Below, in pieces: positions 1 through 7,035 of a DNA stretch of 7,866 bases. Source of the stretch: Caldilineaceae bacterium (GTDB lineage Bacteria > Chloroflexota > Anaerolineae > Caldilineales > Caldilineaceae); NCBI GenBank assembly GCA_012032975.1, contig JAAUPU010000109.1:1-7866 (forward strand), in the 5' to 3' direction. The notes under the pieces are model-generated. The model saw only the letters and a program-made list of their open reading frames with translations. It did not search any database and was not told the origin of the DNA. The number at the start of each line of letters is the position of its first letter. Position 1 is the stretch's first letter. The translations under genes and the position numbers were made by a program.

Positions 1-828
1 ACGGCCACCACCATGCCCGGCGCCCTCTGCGCCGATGACGAAACCGTGGCGCGGGCCTTGCTGGACCAGGGCAGCGAGATTGCACAGAAGAAGGGCGCCA
101 AGCAGCTGGTTTTACAGGACACACGCCAGAGCTGGCCCGGTGACTTCACGACCACGACCCAGCACGAAGAGTGGCTGGTGGAGGTGGGCGACGATGAAGA
201 AGCTATGTCAGCTCGTCTGCACCGCAACATCCGGCGACAGGTGCGGATGGCCGAGCGCAACGGTTTGACCGCCGAGGTGGACCGAACGGGCGCGTTGCTC
301 GACGATTTTTACAGCGTGCTGAGCCGCTTCACCCATCAGGCTGGCACACCGGTCTTTGGCCGTGATTTTCTCAAGAACATCATTGCCCTCTTTCCCGATG
401 GTTTTAACATCGTCGTTGTGCGCCACGAGCAGGAGCCGATCGGCGCCTATTTCCAACTGGAGATGGGCGACACCGTACATGGCGCATGGGGCGCCACGCT
501 CCACGAATACCTGGAGCTGCGCCCCGTCTACCTGGCCTACTGGACGACCATCGTCGATGCCATCGCCCACGGATTTCCCAAGCTCAATATGGGGCGCAGT
601 CCGGCAGACTCGAATGCTTCCAAGTTCAAGGGGCAATGGGGGGGCGTCGCCCGCCCGGTCTATCAACAGGTGCTCGGGCTGCGCGAACAAGCTGTCACCA
701 GCAGCGTCGTCGATCAGGCTCAGTCCGACGCCAAGTTCAGGTCATTCCGCCAGATCTGGCCCAGGGTGCCCTTTCCGATTGCCCAGTTTCTCGGGCCAAA
801 GCTGCGCCGTCATGTGCCATTTGCTTGA
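1..828 (+). CDS. FemAB-type (GNAT-fold) acyltransferase, 5'-truncated by the window
   Basis: The frame is open from base 1 with no start context, so the true start lies upstream. The first in-frame ATG (13) falls inside what looks like the conserved early FemAB segment (GALCADDETVARALL). The 275 visible codons imply that roughly 70-100 N-terminal residues are missing. Numbering from base 1, there is a basic helix at about 72-88 (RNIRRQVRMAERNGL), typical of FemAB proteins, then GTPVF at 115-119, and the family signature NMGRS at 196-200 followed by KFKGQWG at 208-214. The C-terminus (LGPKLRRHVPFA) also resembles the exopolysaccharide/PEP-CTERM-associated FemAB subgroup. Classical FemAB enzymes transfer amino acids from aminoacyl-tRNA to lipid II. 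This subgroup sits in exopolysaccharide loci and its substrate is generally unknown. I see no signal peptide or membrane segment, so it is probably cytoplasmic. The family call is firm; the substrate is not inferable. It lies 72 bases upstream of the large membrane/TPR gene and is probably cotranscribed with it. Confidence 0.82.
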   Translation, partial: TATTMPGALCADDETVARALLDQGSEIAQKKGAKQLVLQDTRQSWPGDFTTTTQHEEWLVEVGDDEEAMSARLHRNIRRQVRMAERNGLTAEVDRTGALLDDFYSVLSRFTHQAGTPVFGRDFLKNIIALFPDGFNIVVVRHEQEPIGAYFQLEMGDTVHGAWGATLHEYLELRPVYLAYWTTIVDAIAHGFPKLNMGRSPADSNASKFKGQWGGVARPVYQQVLGLREQAVTSSVVDQAQSDAKFRSFRQIWPRVPFPIAQFLGPKLRRHVPFA

Positions 829-856
829 ACAACACGAGATCTTCCTGGAAGCTGAG

Positions 857-871
857 AGCTTTCAGAAAGCT
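857..871 (+). other. Small intergenic hairpin
   Basis: AGCTTT (857-862), loop CAG, AAAGCT (866-871): a perfect 6-bp stem in the gap after the FemAB-type gene. No T-run follows, so it does not look like an intrinsic terminator. It may be chance. Confidence 0.25.
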
Positions 872-886
872 AACTAACGCGAAGAC

Positions 887-891
887 AAGGA
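887..891 (+). promoter_or_regulatory. Ribosome binding site deciding the TTG start at 901
   Basis: AAGGA ends 9 bases before the TTG at 901. The frame is open back to a TGA at 853-855, but it offers no ATG or GTG before 901. The next in-frame ATG (991) would fall inside the first membrane helix. The Shine-Dalgarno match therefore supports TTG as the start. Confidence 0.6.
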
Positions 892-900
892 TATAGATTC

Positions 901-1335
901 TTGCTGGCCAAGCAGAACGATCAATCGACTATCGAACAGACGCCCGCGGTCCAGACCCGGCGCAAATCTCCTTTCCTGACAGCAAACGTCATGCTGGGCT
1001 TTGGCCTGATCCTGCTCTGGCTCGCCCTCTTGCTGCGTGCGCCCGTCTACTTGCCCATGCAACTGGCAAGTTGGCTGACCTTCCTCGCCCTCTTCATCAC
1101 GCCGGGCTATCTCCTGGGCGACATGCTGGTCTGGCGTCTGCGACTGGATTGGTTAGAACGGATGGCGTTGGCCTTTCCGCTGGGCGTTGCGGTGATGGCA
1201 CTTCCTGGCCTCTTCGTATTGCTCCAACACGGCACGATTGTCGAACTGACCACCGGCTGGATCGCCGTCACCACGGCTGTCGTCATCGGATGGCTGCTGC
1301 ATCTGGTTTTGACCCGCGCGGACGCGGGTCGTTGA
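901..1335 (+). CDS. Membrane-domain segment 1 (N-terminal fragment, four predicted helices)
   Basis: This open frame of 144 codons from a TTG start encodes a polar tail of about 25 residues, then four hydrophobic stretches: around residues 28-47 (VMLGFGLILLWLALLL), 55-78, 88-107 and 117-138. It includes a TPGYLLGD turn between helices 2 and 3. It ends at TGA 1333-1335 directly after a perfect GC hairpin (1311-1330). Hydrophobic sequence resumes at once in frame 3 (WDEWALLLLLAAGFALVL), so this is most likely the N-terminus of the composite protein. One caveat: TTG at 1332-1334 overlaps the stop as TTGA, so a real gene boundary is formally possible. I see no Shine-Dalgarno sequence for it. Confidence 0.7.
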   Translation: MLAKQNDQSTIEQTPAVQTRRKSPFLTANVMLGFGLILLWLALLLRAPVYLPMQLASWLTFLALFITPGYLLGDMLVWRLRLDWLERMALAFPLGVAVMALPGLFVLLQHGTIVELTTGWIAVTTAVVIGWLLHLVLTRADAGR

Positions 1336-1724
1336 ACGAAAACCGCGAGCCGTGGGCTTGGGACGAATGGGCGCTGCTACTCCTGCTGGCTGCGGGCTTT
1401 GCCCTGGTGCTGCCCCTTCCCTCACCCTCTTCAAGATCGATGGCGATGCCTATGCCGTTGCTCGTTTGCGGCGGAGGCGTTGGCCGGTCTGCCGCTCAAC
1501 CTGACCGAGCCGCTCTTTGGCACCAACCTCGGCCCCGGCGTGCGCATGACCTTCAACCAGTCGTTGCCGATGGCCTACCTCTGGTCCTATCTTTCCGGCA
1601 TCGAGCCGCTGGCTCTGACCGCGCTGGCCTCCCGGCCCATGATCGCGCTCTGGGCGTTGTTGGCCGCGTACATGTTGGGCAAGGCGGCGGTCCCGGTCAA
1701 CTTGGCAGCTGCAAGCGGCGGCGA
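1332..1724 (+). CDS. Membrane-domain segment 2 (three short frame pieces)
   Basis: Coding character moves through three frames here. Frame 3 (1332 to about 1414) encodes NENREPWAWDEW and a hydrophobic helix. Frame 2 (about 1415-1465) encodes LTLFKIDGDAYAVAR. Frame 1 (about 1465-1724) encodes FAAEALAGLPLNLTEPLFG, then PMAYLWSYLSG and a helix ending in AYMLGK. Read together they form a helix, an exposed loop with an acidic DGD motif, and further helices, as in GT-C glycosyltransferases, where an acidic loop residue takes part in catalysis. That functional reading is inference. Restoring a C within 1413-1416 and a T within 1465-1467 joins the pieces. Frame 3 translated straight through this stretch instead gives Arg/Gly/His-rich sequence typical of a wrong frame. 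Confidence 0.65.
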
Positions 1725-2333
1725 ATGGGACTGTTCGTCGCCGCCATCAGCATGATCATCTACGCGGCTAGCCCTTTCCTGCGCGGGGACAACGTCAGCC
1801 TCTTCTTCTTCGAGCGCACCACGGCAGACAAATTTATGGTGCCGGTTACCATGCTGCCGGTGGTCTTTGGGCTGTCGATTCGTTTCTTGCAGCGTGGGCA
1901 GGCCGCGGCCTGGTTTGCCGCCGCTCTGGCCGCCTTTGCCGTCTCGACCATCCACCCGTTGATCGCAGCCATGCTTGCGCTGGCATTGGCCGCGTTTGGC
2001 GGCTTCCACTGGCTCTGCCATCTGCGCCACTGGATCACCTTCAAGCGTTCGTTTGCGCTCTGGTCGCTGATCGCGATCGCCATGTTCCTGCCCTTTGTGC
2101 AGCTCTATCTGTCGCGCGGCGAAGCGCCGTTGGCCGCTTCGTATCCCAGCAGCCTGGATGGGTGGAGTGTGGATCGGCGAATGGTGCCGGTGCTGCCCTA
2201 TGTCTATCTGCCCACGTTGGATGTCAGCGGGCCGCTGCCCAATCTGGCCCAACTGGATGCGGAGCTGGCCAATACCAGCCTCGACCCATTTCTGATCTGG
2301 CGCTTTGCCGTCAACATGACCGGCGCCGGCTGA
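1725..2333 (+). CDS. Membrane-domain segment 3 (multi-pass)
   Basis: Frame 3 from about 1725 encodes hydrophobic stretches separated by short polar turns: LFVAAISMIIYAASPFL; MVPVTMLPVVFGLSIRFL; a long pair around AAAWFAAALAAFAVSTIHPL and AAMLALALAAFGG; and LWSLIAIAMFLPFVQLYL. A more polar loop of about 70 residues follows (SLDGWSVDRRMVPVLPYVYL through DPFLIWRFAVNMT). It ends at TGA 2331-2333, just past a CCGGCGCCGG palindrome. An ATG at 1725 could start an independent product, but no ribosome binding site is evident, and the segment continues the helices on both sides. Best read as the middle of the composite membrane domain. Confidence 0.65.
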   Translation: MGLFVAAISMIIYAASPFLRGDNVSLFFFERTTADKFMVPVTMLPVVFGLSIRFLQRGQAAAWFAAALAAFAVSTIHPLIAAMLALALAAFGGFHWLCHLRHWITFKRSFALWSLIAIAMFLPFVQLYLSRGEAPLAASYPSSLDGWSVDRRMVPVLPYVYLPTLDVSGPLPNLAQLDAELANTSLDPFLIWRFAVNMTGAG

Positions 2334-2533
2334 TCCTCTTCGACCTGAACCACTATATTTCGGATCCGAACATCCTCTTCGAGCCGCCCTATCTGCTGGC
2401 GTTGTTGATGCTGCCGCTGCTCTTCCGGCGCATTCGCTCGCAGATCGGCGCCCAGTTTGCGGTCAGCAGCACGTTGGCGCTGCTCTTCGTCATGTTCAAC
2501 CCCGTCGTCACCCCGCTGATCGGCGGGTGGTGA
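2321..2533 (+). CDS. Membrane-domain segment 4
   Basis: Frame 2 from 2321 encodes RRRLILFDLNHYISDPNILF, then a helix (LLALLMLPLLF), a short basic turn (RRIRSQIG) and another helix (FAVSSTLALLFVMF), ending NPVVTPLIGGW at TGA 2531-2533. Adding one C at 2320-2321 joins it in phase to segment 3 (NMT-RRRL). Adding one G at 2525-2527 joins it to segment 5 (PLIGG-VVMPW). No start codon with a ribosome binding site precedes it, so it is not a free-standing gene. Confidence 0.62.
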   Translation, partial: RRRLILFDLNHYISDPNILFEPPYLLALLMLPLLFRRIRSQIGAQFAVSSTLALLFVMFNPVVTPLIGGW

Positions 2534-5358
2534 TGCCGTGGATTCTCTGGCGTTTTGTCTGGCTCTTGCCCTATGCGCTGTTGATCGGCCTGGGTTTGGC
2601 GCGCCTGATCCCCTGGGCCGCGCGCCTGATTGCGCCCCTCTTTTCCGGCGCGCGTTCTGAGGATATTGCCCGCGCCCGCGCCACCGCAATGGCGCCGCTT
2701 GGCTTGTGTCTGGCCGCGCTGCTCCTGCTCGGCCCGCTGTTTGCGGGCAATGTCAAGACGCTGGCAGATCGGGCCTCTTTTCCCTACTTCTTCCCGACTC
2801 CCGTCGGCCTCTTCGGCAAATTGGACGAGCTGACGCGCCAGCATGGACCGGCCACCGTTTTGGCTGACCAGGATCTGAGTGTGACCATCCCGGCCTATGT
2901 GGCCAGCGCCAACATTGTGGCCCATCGCGTCCCCACCACCAGCGAGATTTTCCCCGCCGACCAACAGACGGATGCCTTGCAACGGCTGATCGATCAGAAC
3001 GCATTTTTCCGCGCTCGCTACTTGACCGAAGATGCGCTGGAAATTCTACGTCGTTACGATGTGGGCTACGTCGTGACCTCCAGCGGCAGCAACCTGGACC
3101 TGCAACTTCGTCTGGCCGGCAACTGGTTCGAATGGCTGATGGATGACCAATCCTTTAGCCTCTACGCGGTGGGCGATCTGCCGGAGGACGCCGCGGTTGT
3201 GGCAGGGAATTCGGCCATCGATGCACGCACCTGGCCGGCCGCAGCGCGACTCTATCGAGTCGAACTGGAACGCAATCCAACCGACCTGCTCGCTCGCTTT
3301 GGTCTGGCCGAAATTGCCCATGTCCAGGGTCGTTTTGACGAGGCAATCTCGCTGCTCCAAGAGGCGACCCAACGTGTAGGCAGTGTAGCTGGTGACGGAT
3401 CGGCCAAGAACGAAGATGCCGCGGCGTTGTCCGCCCTGCACTACCGGCTGGGGCAGATCTATGGAGAATTGGGTGACAGCGAGCGCAGCATCGCCGCGTT
3501 CGAGCTGGCTCAACAGGCCGCGCCCCAGGTCTCGCGCTTCCACCTTGCCAAGGGCGATGCCTGTTTCAGCGCGGGTCGAGTCGACTGCGCCGAGGATGAA
3601 TACGCGGCAGCGGTCGCCAGCGAGAATCTGCCCGACGAGGCGACGCGCCAGATCGCGCTGGCCGACATCTGGCGGCAACGGGGCGAAAGTGACCGTGCGT
3701 TGCGACTCTATGAACAGGTGGTCGCTGACAAAGCCAGCCTGGACAACCAGTTGATGCTGGCCAGCGCCTACCGCGAGGCGGGACAGTTGTTGCAGAGTGC
3801 GGCGCTTCTGGAAGTGATGCGCACCCAGCAGCCCTTCACTGCCGAGGTGCTGGAGATGTCGGCCAGCCTTGAGGCCGCGGCGGGCCGATACGATGAATCC
3901 GTGACCCAATATCGTCGTGCCATTCGGCTTCTTGACCTCCAGAGCAAAGAGTCGACCGAGCTGAGATTGGCCCTCGCCCAGGTGTTGATCGACGCGGGCC
4001 AGCTCGACGCAGCCGCAACTGAGTTGACCGCCATCAACGCGCTGGAGCCAAACAATGCCAACGTCTATCGTTTGCAGGGCGACTTGCTGAACGCCCATCA
4101 ACGGGGTGCGGAAGCGGCAGTCGCCTATCAACAGTCGTTCCGCCTGGATCCGACCCAGGTCGGTCTTTATCTCGTGTTGAGCGATCAACTGCGCAGAGAG
4201 GGCGGGCGGCAGGACGAAATCCTGGAGTTGCTCCAGTCGGCGATCCGGGCCAACCCGGACGAAGCGACCCTGGCGCTGGCGTTGGGCGACCATTTGCAGC
4301 GCCGTGGCGATATCGACGGTGCAATGGATGTGTACCAGTCCGCGCTGGATATGTTTGAACTCTACACGCTCTCCAACACGCTCAATCCGGGCGCAACCGA
4401 GATCAGCCGGGCCTATGCCTACGCACGGCTCGCCGGTCTAACCGAAGACCGCGGCGAACTCGAATCTGCCATGAATTATTACAGCGCGGCGGTGGCCGCA
4501 GCCCCCAACCTGCCCTGGACCCAGGTCATGCACGGCGATGCGCTGCGACGGCGCAACAACACCAGCGCAGCCGAGGTCGCCTATCAGCGAGCCATCGACG
4601 AGGATGCCAGCTATATCGAGGCCTACATCCGGCTCTCCGATCTGCTCTTTGCCCAGGGAGATACTGCACAGGCTGCCGCGCTTCAACAGGCCGCGTTGCG
4701 GAGCGCCATCACACAGGCTCCTCTCTCCCCGGCGCGCCGCCAGGCGGGGTTGAGCAAGGCGCTTGCCCAAGATGCGGTGGTCGATCCTGCCTTTGCCTCG
4801 GACGAGGGGCAGGATGGGAAGGAGGCCCCGTCCGACGGGGCCAAGCTGACGCCAGATTTGGCCGCATCTGGTCTGGATGCTCAGGAAACATCCGACAACT
4901 CCATTCGGCTGCTCACCCAACTCTATCAGTCCAACGGGTTGACAGATGAGGCGATCGCCTTCTTTGAAGAACGACTGGAGCAGGGCAAAGCTGAGGGTTG
5001 GTTCCCGGCAGAATTGGCCCAATATCACAAGGGACTGGGCGATATCTATCTGGCGGAGAATCCGGCCGACCTGGCGGTGGATGCCTATCAGAAGGCGGTC
5101 GAGCTCGATGGCTGGTGGCCCCAAGCTCGACTGGGTTGGGCGCGCGCACTGGCCGATCTGAACGATACCGAGTCCGCGCTCACCCAATTGCGCAGCGCAG
5201 TGGAAATGGCGCCCGGCTATGTGGAAGCCCAGATCGCACTGGCCGAGGCGCTGGAACAGCATGGTCTCCTGGACGAATCGCTGCGCATCTATGAAGAGAC
5301 AGCCGCGGCCCACGCCGGCAATGTGCGGGCTACCTTGGCGCTGGCTCGTGCGCGTCAG
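2527..5358 (+). CDS. Last membrane helices, soluble segment and first 17-18 TPR units
   Basis: Continuous frame 1 sequence. It begins with a helix (ILWRFVWLLPYALLIGLGLA) and another near residues 57-73 (LGLCLAALLLLGPLF). A non-repeat segment follows, about 2760-3200, containing DVGYVVTSSG and FEWLMDDQSFSLYAVG, like the exposed region after the helices of GT-C enzymes. From about 3220 it is back-to-back TPR-like units of about 34 residues, for example LHYRLGQIYGELGDSERSIA and YHKGLGDIYLAENPADLAV. An acidic, Gly/Ser-rich linker (about 4771-4905) interrupts the array after unit 13. The frame stays open to a TGA at 5674-5676, but beyond about 5358 it is Arg/Gly/His-rich and out of phase, while TPR sequence continues in frame 2. 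A GTG-GTG-ATG cluster at 2527-2535 overlaps the previous stop, so a separate start is possible but less likely. Confidence 0.8.
4824..4842 (+). other. Perfect GC hairpin inside the TPR linker
   Basis: GGCCCCGT (4824-4831), loop CCG, ACGGGGCC (4835-4842): an 8-bp perfect stem within the low-complexity linker, overlapping an internal AAGGAGG (4819-4825). No start codon sits at a suitable distance, so it is not a translation start. The significance is unknown. Confidence 0.4.
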
Positions 5359-5359
5359 A

Positions 5360-6946
5360 ACCGCAGCCGTTGGGGAGGCCGCCGAACAGAGCTATCGCAA
5401 CACCATCGCCATGAACCCGGGCCATGTCGAGGCCTATGTCGGGCTGGCAGCCATGCTCATCGACCAGGCGCGCTATGGCGAAGCCGAGAAGCTTCTGGAT
5501 CAGGCCAAAGGCGTGAGTTTCCAGGATGTGAACATGTACGTCCAGTTGGGTGTGTTGGCCCAGCGGCAGGGCAAACCGGACGAGGCGCTCGACTGGTATC
5601 GTCAAGCCGGCGAGTTTGGCGGCGACTCGATCAGCTTAATTCTCATCGATCTGTTACAGCGCTACGCCAATCATGAAGCGACCCTTGCCTATGTGCAGGA
5701 GAGTGTCGCACAGCATCCCGACGACATGGAACTGCTGCTGCGGCTGGCACGCATCCAGCGCACCACCGGCAACTATTCGGATGCGCTGGCCGCGCTCTTG
5801 GAGGCGGCCAAACTGAACCATGTCGACGCCCGTTTGTCCGCTGAACTTGGTGAGCTTTACCTCGCGCAGGGTCGGCCACAGGCTGCGCTGGCCGCCTATC
5901 GCCAGACCATCAACAGTGAGCCAGAGGAGCCGACCTATTATCTGGCTGTCAGCGATATCTGGCGCGGACAGGGGGACTTTGACCAGGCTGCGCAGATGCT
6001 GGAACGGGGCATCGAACGGGCGGTGCGGCCTGGGTTGCTCTATGTGGCGCTGGCGGAATTGTACGAACAGCAGGGAGAAAGCACCAAGGCACAGGCTCTG
6101 CTGGAGCGTGGCGTTGAGCGCATCGGCGAGAACGACGTGCAGTTGATGTTGGCGCTCGGCCCCTATCAGGAAGCCCCCGCTGACCAAGCAGCCGAGGATC
6201 CGAGGCCCACGTCGCGCCGCTCCTCTCGCCGTCAACTGCCAGAGGAGAACTGGGAAGAGCTTTGGTACAAGGAGCAATTGGCCCGATTCGCCAACGAGCC
6301 ATCCGTGCGAATTGCTCTTGCCAATCTCTATCTTCAAGAAGAACGGGAAGACGATGCCATCGAGCTTCTGAAGCAGGCCATCGTGTTAGGCCCCACCGAC
6401 GCGGGCAACTTTATGGCCCTGGCCAACGGATATAGTAGGATCGACAACGTTGACGAAGCCATTGCCGCGTATCTTCAAGCGTTGGTGCTGGAGCCTACAC
6501 TGGTGGATGCCTATACCGGATTGGCCCAACTCTATGTGGAACAGCGCAATCCAGAGCAGGCCGAGGCTGTCTACAAGCAGGGCCTGTCGATTGCGCCGGC
6601 ATCCGGGGATCTCCTGACCCAGTATGCGGCATTCTTGTTGCAAGAGGGCGAAGCGGCGCAAGCCAGCGACCTGTTGCAGCGCATCGATCAACTGGCCCCG
6701 TCCGCAGCTACGCTGGCCGCTCGCGCCGCGCTTTTTGTTGCGATGGACAGGGAGGACGAGGCGCTGCGCGACCTGATGACCGCGATCTCAAAAGAGCCGG
6801 GTTCGGTGGAGGCACTGGTGGCGCTGGGCGATTATTATCTTGATGTTGGCGAAGCCAGGAATGCCCGGGAGACTTTTCAATCCGCAGTCGAACTGTTGCC
6901 GGGCGTTGCAATCGGTCGTCTGCGCTTGAATGCGATGACGCGATGA
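5360..6946 (+). CDS. C-terminal TPR array (about 13-14 units)
   Basis: Frame 2 is open from 5219, but real coding sequence begins at about 5350-5360: before that point it is the wrong frame, after it reads TAAVGEAAEQSYRNTIAMNP, a TPR second helix. Clear units follow, including VEAYVGLAAMLIDQARYGEA, AELGELYLAQGRPQAALAAY, YTGLAQLYVEQRNPEQAEAV and, last, EALVALGDYYLDVGEARNAR. A basic low-complexity linker (RPTSRRSSRRQLPEENW, within about 6166-6290) splits the array. The protein ends soon after the last unit with no anchor or sorting signal. TPRs are protein-interaction scaffolds; the partner is unknown. No start codon with a ribosome binding site lies at the junction, so this is the continuation of the preceding segment. 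Confidence 0.8.
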   Translation, partial: TAAVGEAAEQSYRNTIAMNPGHVEAYVGLAAMLIDQARYGEAEKLLDQAKGVSFQDVNMYVQLGVLAQRQGKPDEALDWYRQAGEFGGDSISLILIDLLQRYANHEATLAYVQESVAQHPDDMELLLRLARIQRTTGNYSDALAALLEAAKLNHVDARLSAELGELYLAQGRPQAALAAYRQTINSEPEEPTYYLAVSDIWRGQGDFDQAAQMLERGIERAVRPGLLYVALAELYEQQGESTKAQALLERGVERIGENDVQLMLALGPYQEAPADQAAEDPRPTSRRSSRRQLPEENWEELWYKEQLARFANEPSVRIALANLYLQEEREDDAIELLKQAIVLGPTDAGNFMALANGYSRIDNVDEAIAAYLQALVLEPTLVDAYTGLAQLYVEQRNPEQAEAVYKQGLSIAPASGDLLTQYAAFLLQEGEAAQASDLLQRIDQLAPSAATLAARAALFVAMDREDEALRDLMTAISKEPGSVEALVALGDYYLDVGEARNARETFQSAVELLPGVAIGRLRLNAMTR

Positions 6947-6974
6947 GCCAGTTGCCCGCTGATCTCCCTCGACC

Positions 6975-7007
6975 GACGCTGCACGGATGTCAACCCCGCG
7001 CAGCGTC
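6975..7007 (+). terminator. Intergenic hairpin, possible attenuator or terminator without T-run
   Basis: GACGCTGCACGG (6975-6986) pairs with CCGCGCAGCGTC (6996-7007): 12 positions with a single A-C mismatch and a 9-base loop. It lies 28 bases after the TPR gene stop and 28 bases before the lipoprotein start. No T-run follows (TAGACACG), so a classical intrinsic terminator is doubtful. Partial termination, mRNA processing or 3'-end protection are equally possible. Confidence 0.5.
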
Positions 7008-7021
7008 TAGACACGAACTGC

Positions 7022-7027
7022 AGGTGG
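7022..7027 (+). promoter_or_regulatory. Ribosome binding site for the lipoprotein
   Basis: AGGTGG ends 8 bases before ATG 7036 and 5 bases before an in-frame GTG at 7033. Spacing favours the ATG, which immediately precedes a typical signal peptide. Confidence 0.55.
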
Positions 7028-7035
7028 TTTCAGTG

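Larger units (their letters stand above)
901..6946 (+). pseudogene. Frame-disrupted giant GT-C-like membrane / TPR protein (composite gene, about 2,016 codons)
   Basis: Protein-like sequence runs without a gap from the TTG at 901 to the TGA at 6944-6946, but in changing frames: 1, 3, 2, 1, 3, 2, 1, 2. Breaks lie near 1326, 1414, 1465, 1724, 2320, 2527 and 5359. Restoring one base at each of the first six and removing one at the last gives exactly 2,016 codons. Order of parts: a polar N-terminus; a hydrophobic multi-pass region (to about 2760) with a DGD motif in an apparent loop at 1439-1447; a non-repeat segment of about 150 residues (about 2760-3200); then about 31 TPR-like units (about 3220-6943). 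The membrane part followed by a soluble segment resembles GT-C glycosyltransferases (ArnT/PMT-like), though I cannot name a family. The TPRs would then be extracytoplasmic scaffolding (inference). It is labelled pseudogene because the frame is broken as printed; sequencing error is more likely than decay. Confidence 0.8.

Noticed and set aside
208..690. Minus-strand open frame of 160 codons opposite the FemAB-type gene
   Set aside because: It is a shadow of a high-GC gene: the + strand carries clear family motifs, and the minus reading has no recognisable domain or ribosome binding site.
892..898. TATAGAT as a -10 promoter element
   Set aside because: It lies directly before the start codon, overlaps the Shine-Dalgarno spacer and has no matching -35, so chance is likelier.
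1301..1335. Programmed -1 ribosomal frameshifting at the first break (hairpin present, correct direction)
   Set aside because: There is no good slippery heptamer, the hairpin begins with no spacer after the T run, and the same gene would need several more such sites, so a lost base is simpler.
1071..1500. Early part of the frame 3 open frame as a genuine N-terminus
   Set aside because: From 1071 to about 1320 it is Arg/Gly/His-rich wrong-frame sequence, while frame 1 encodes hydrophobic helices there; from about 1415 frame 3 is wrong again.
3046..4293. Minus-strand open frame of 415 codons opposite the TPR array
   Set aside because: Its length comes from codon bias on the opposite strand; the + frame shows regular TPR periodicity throughout.
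4438..5313. Minus-strand open frame of 291 codons
   Set aside because: It lies opposite intact TPR units and shows no motif or start signal of its own.
3220..6943. Tandem DNA repeats in the TPR region
   Set aside because: The repetition is at protein level only; adjacent units differ strongly in DNA sequence.
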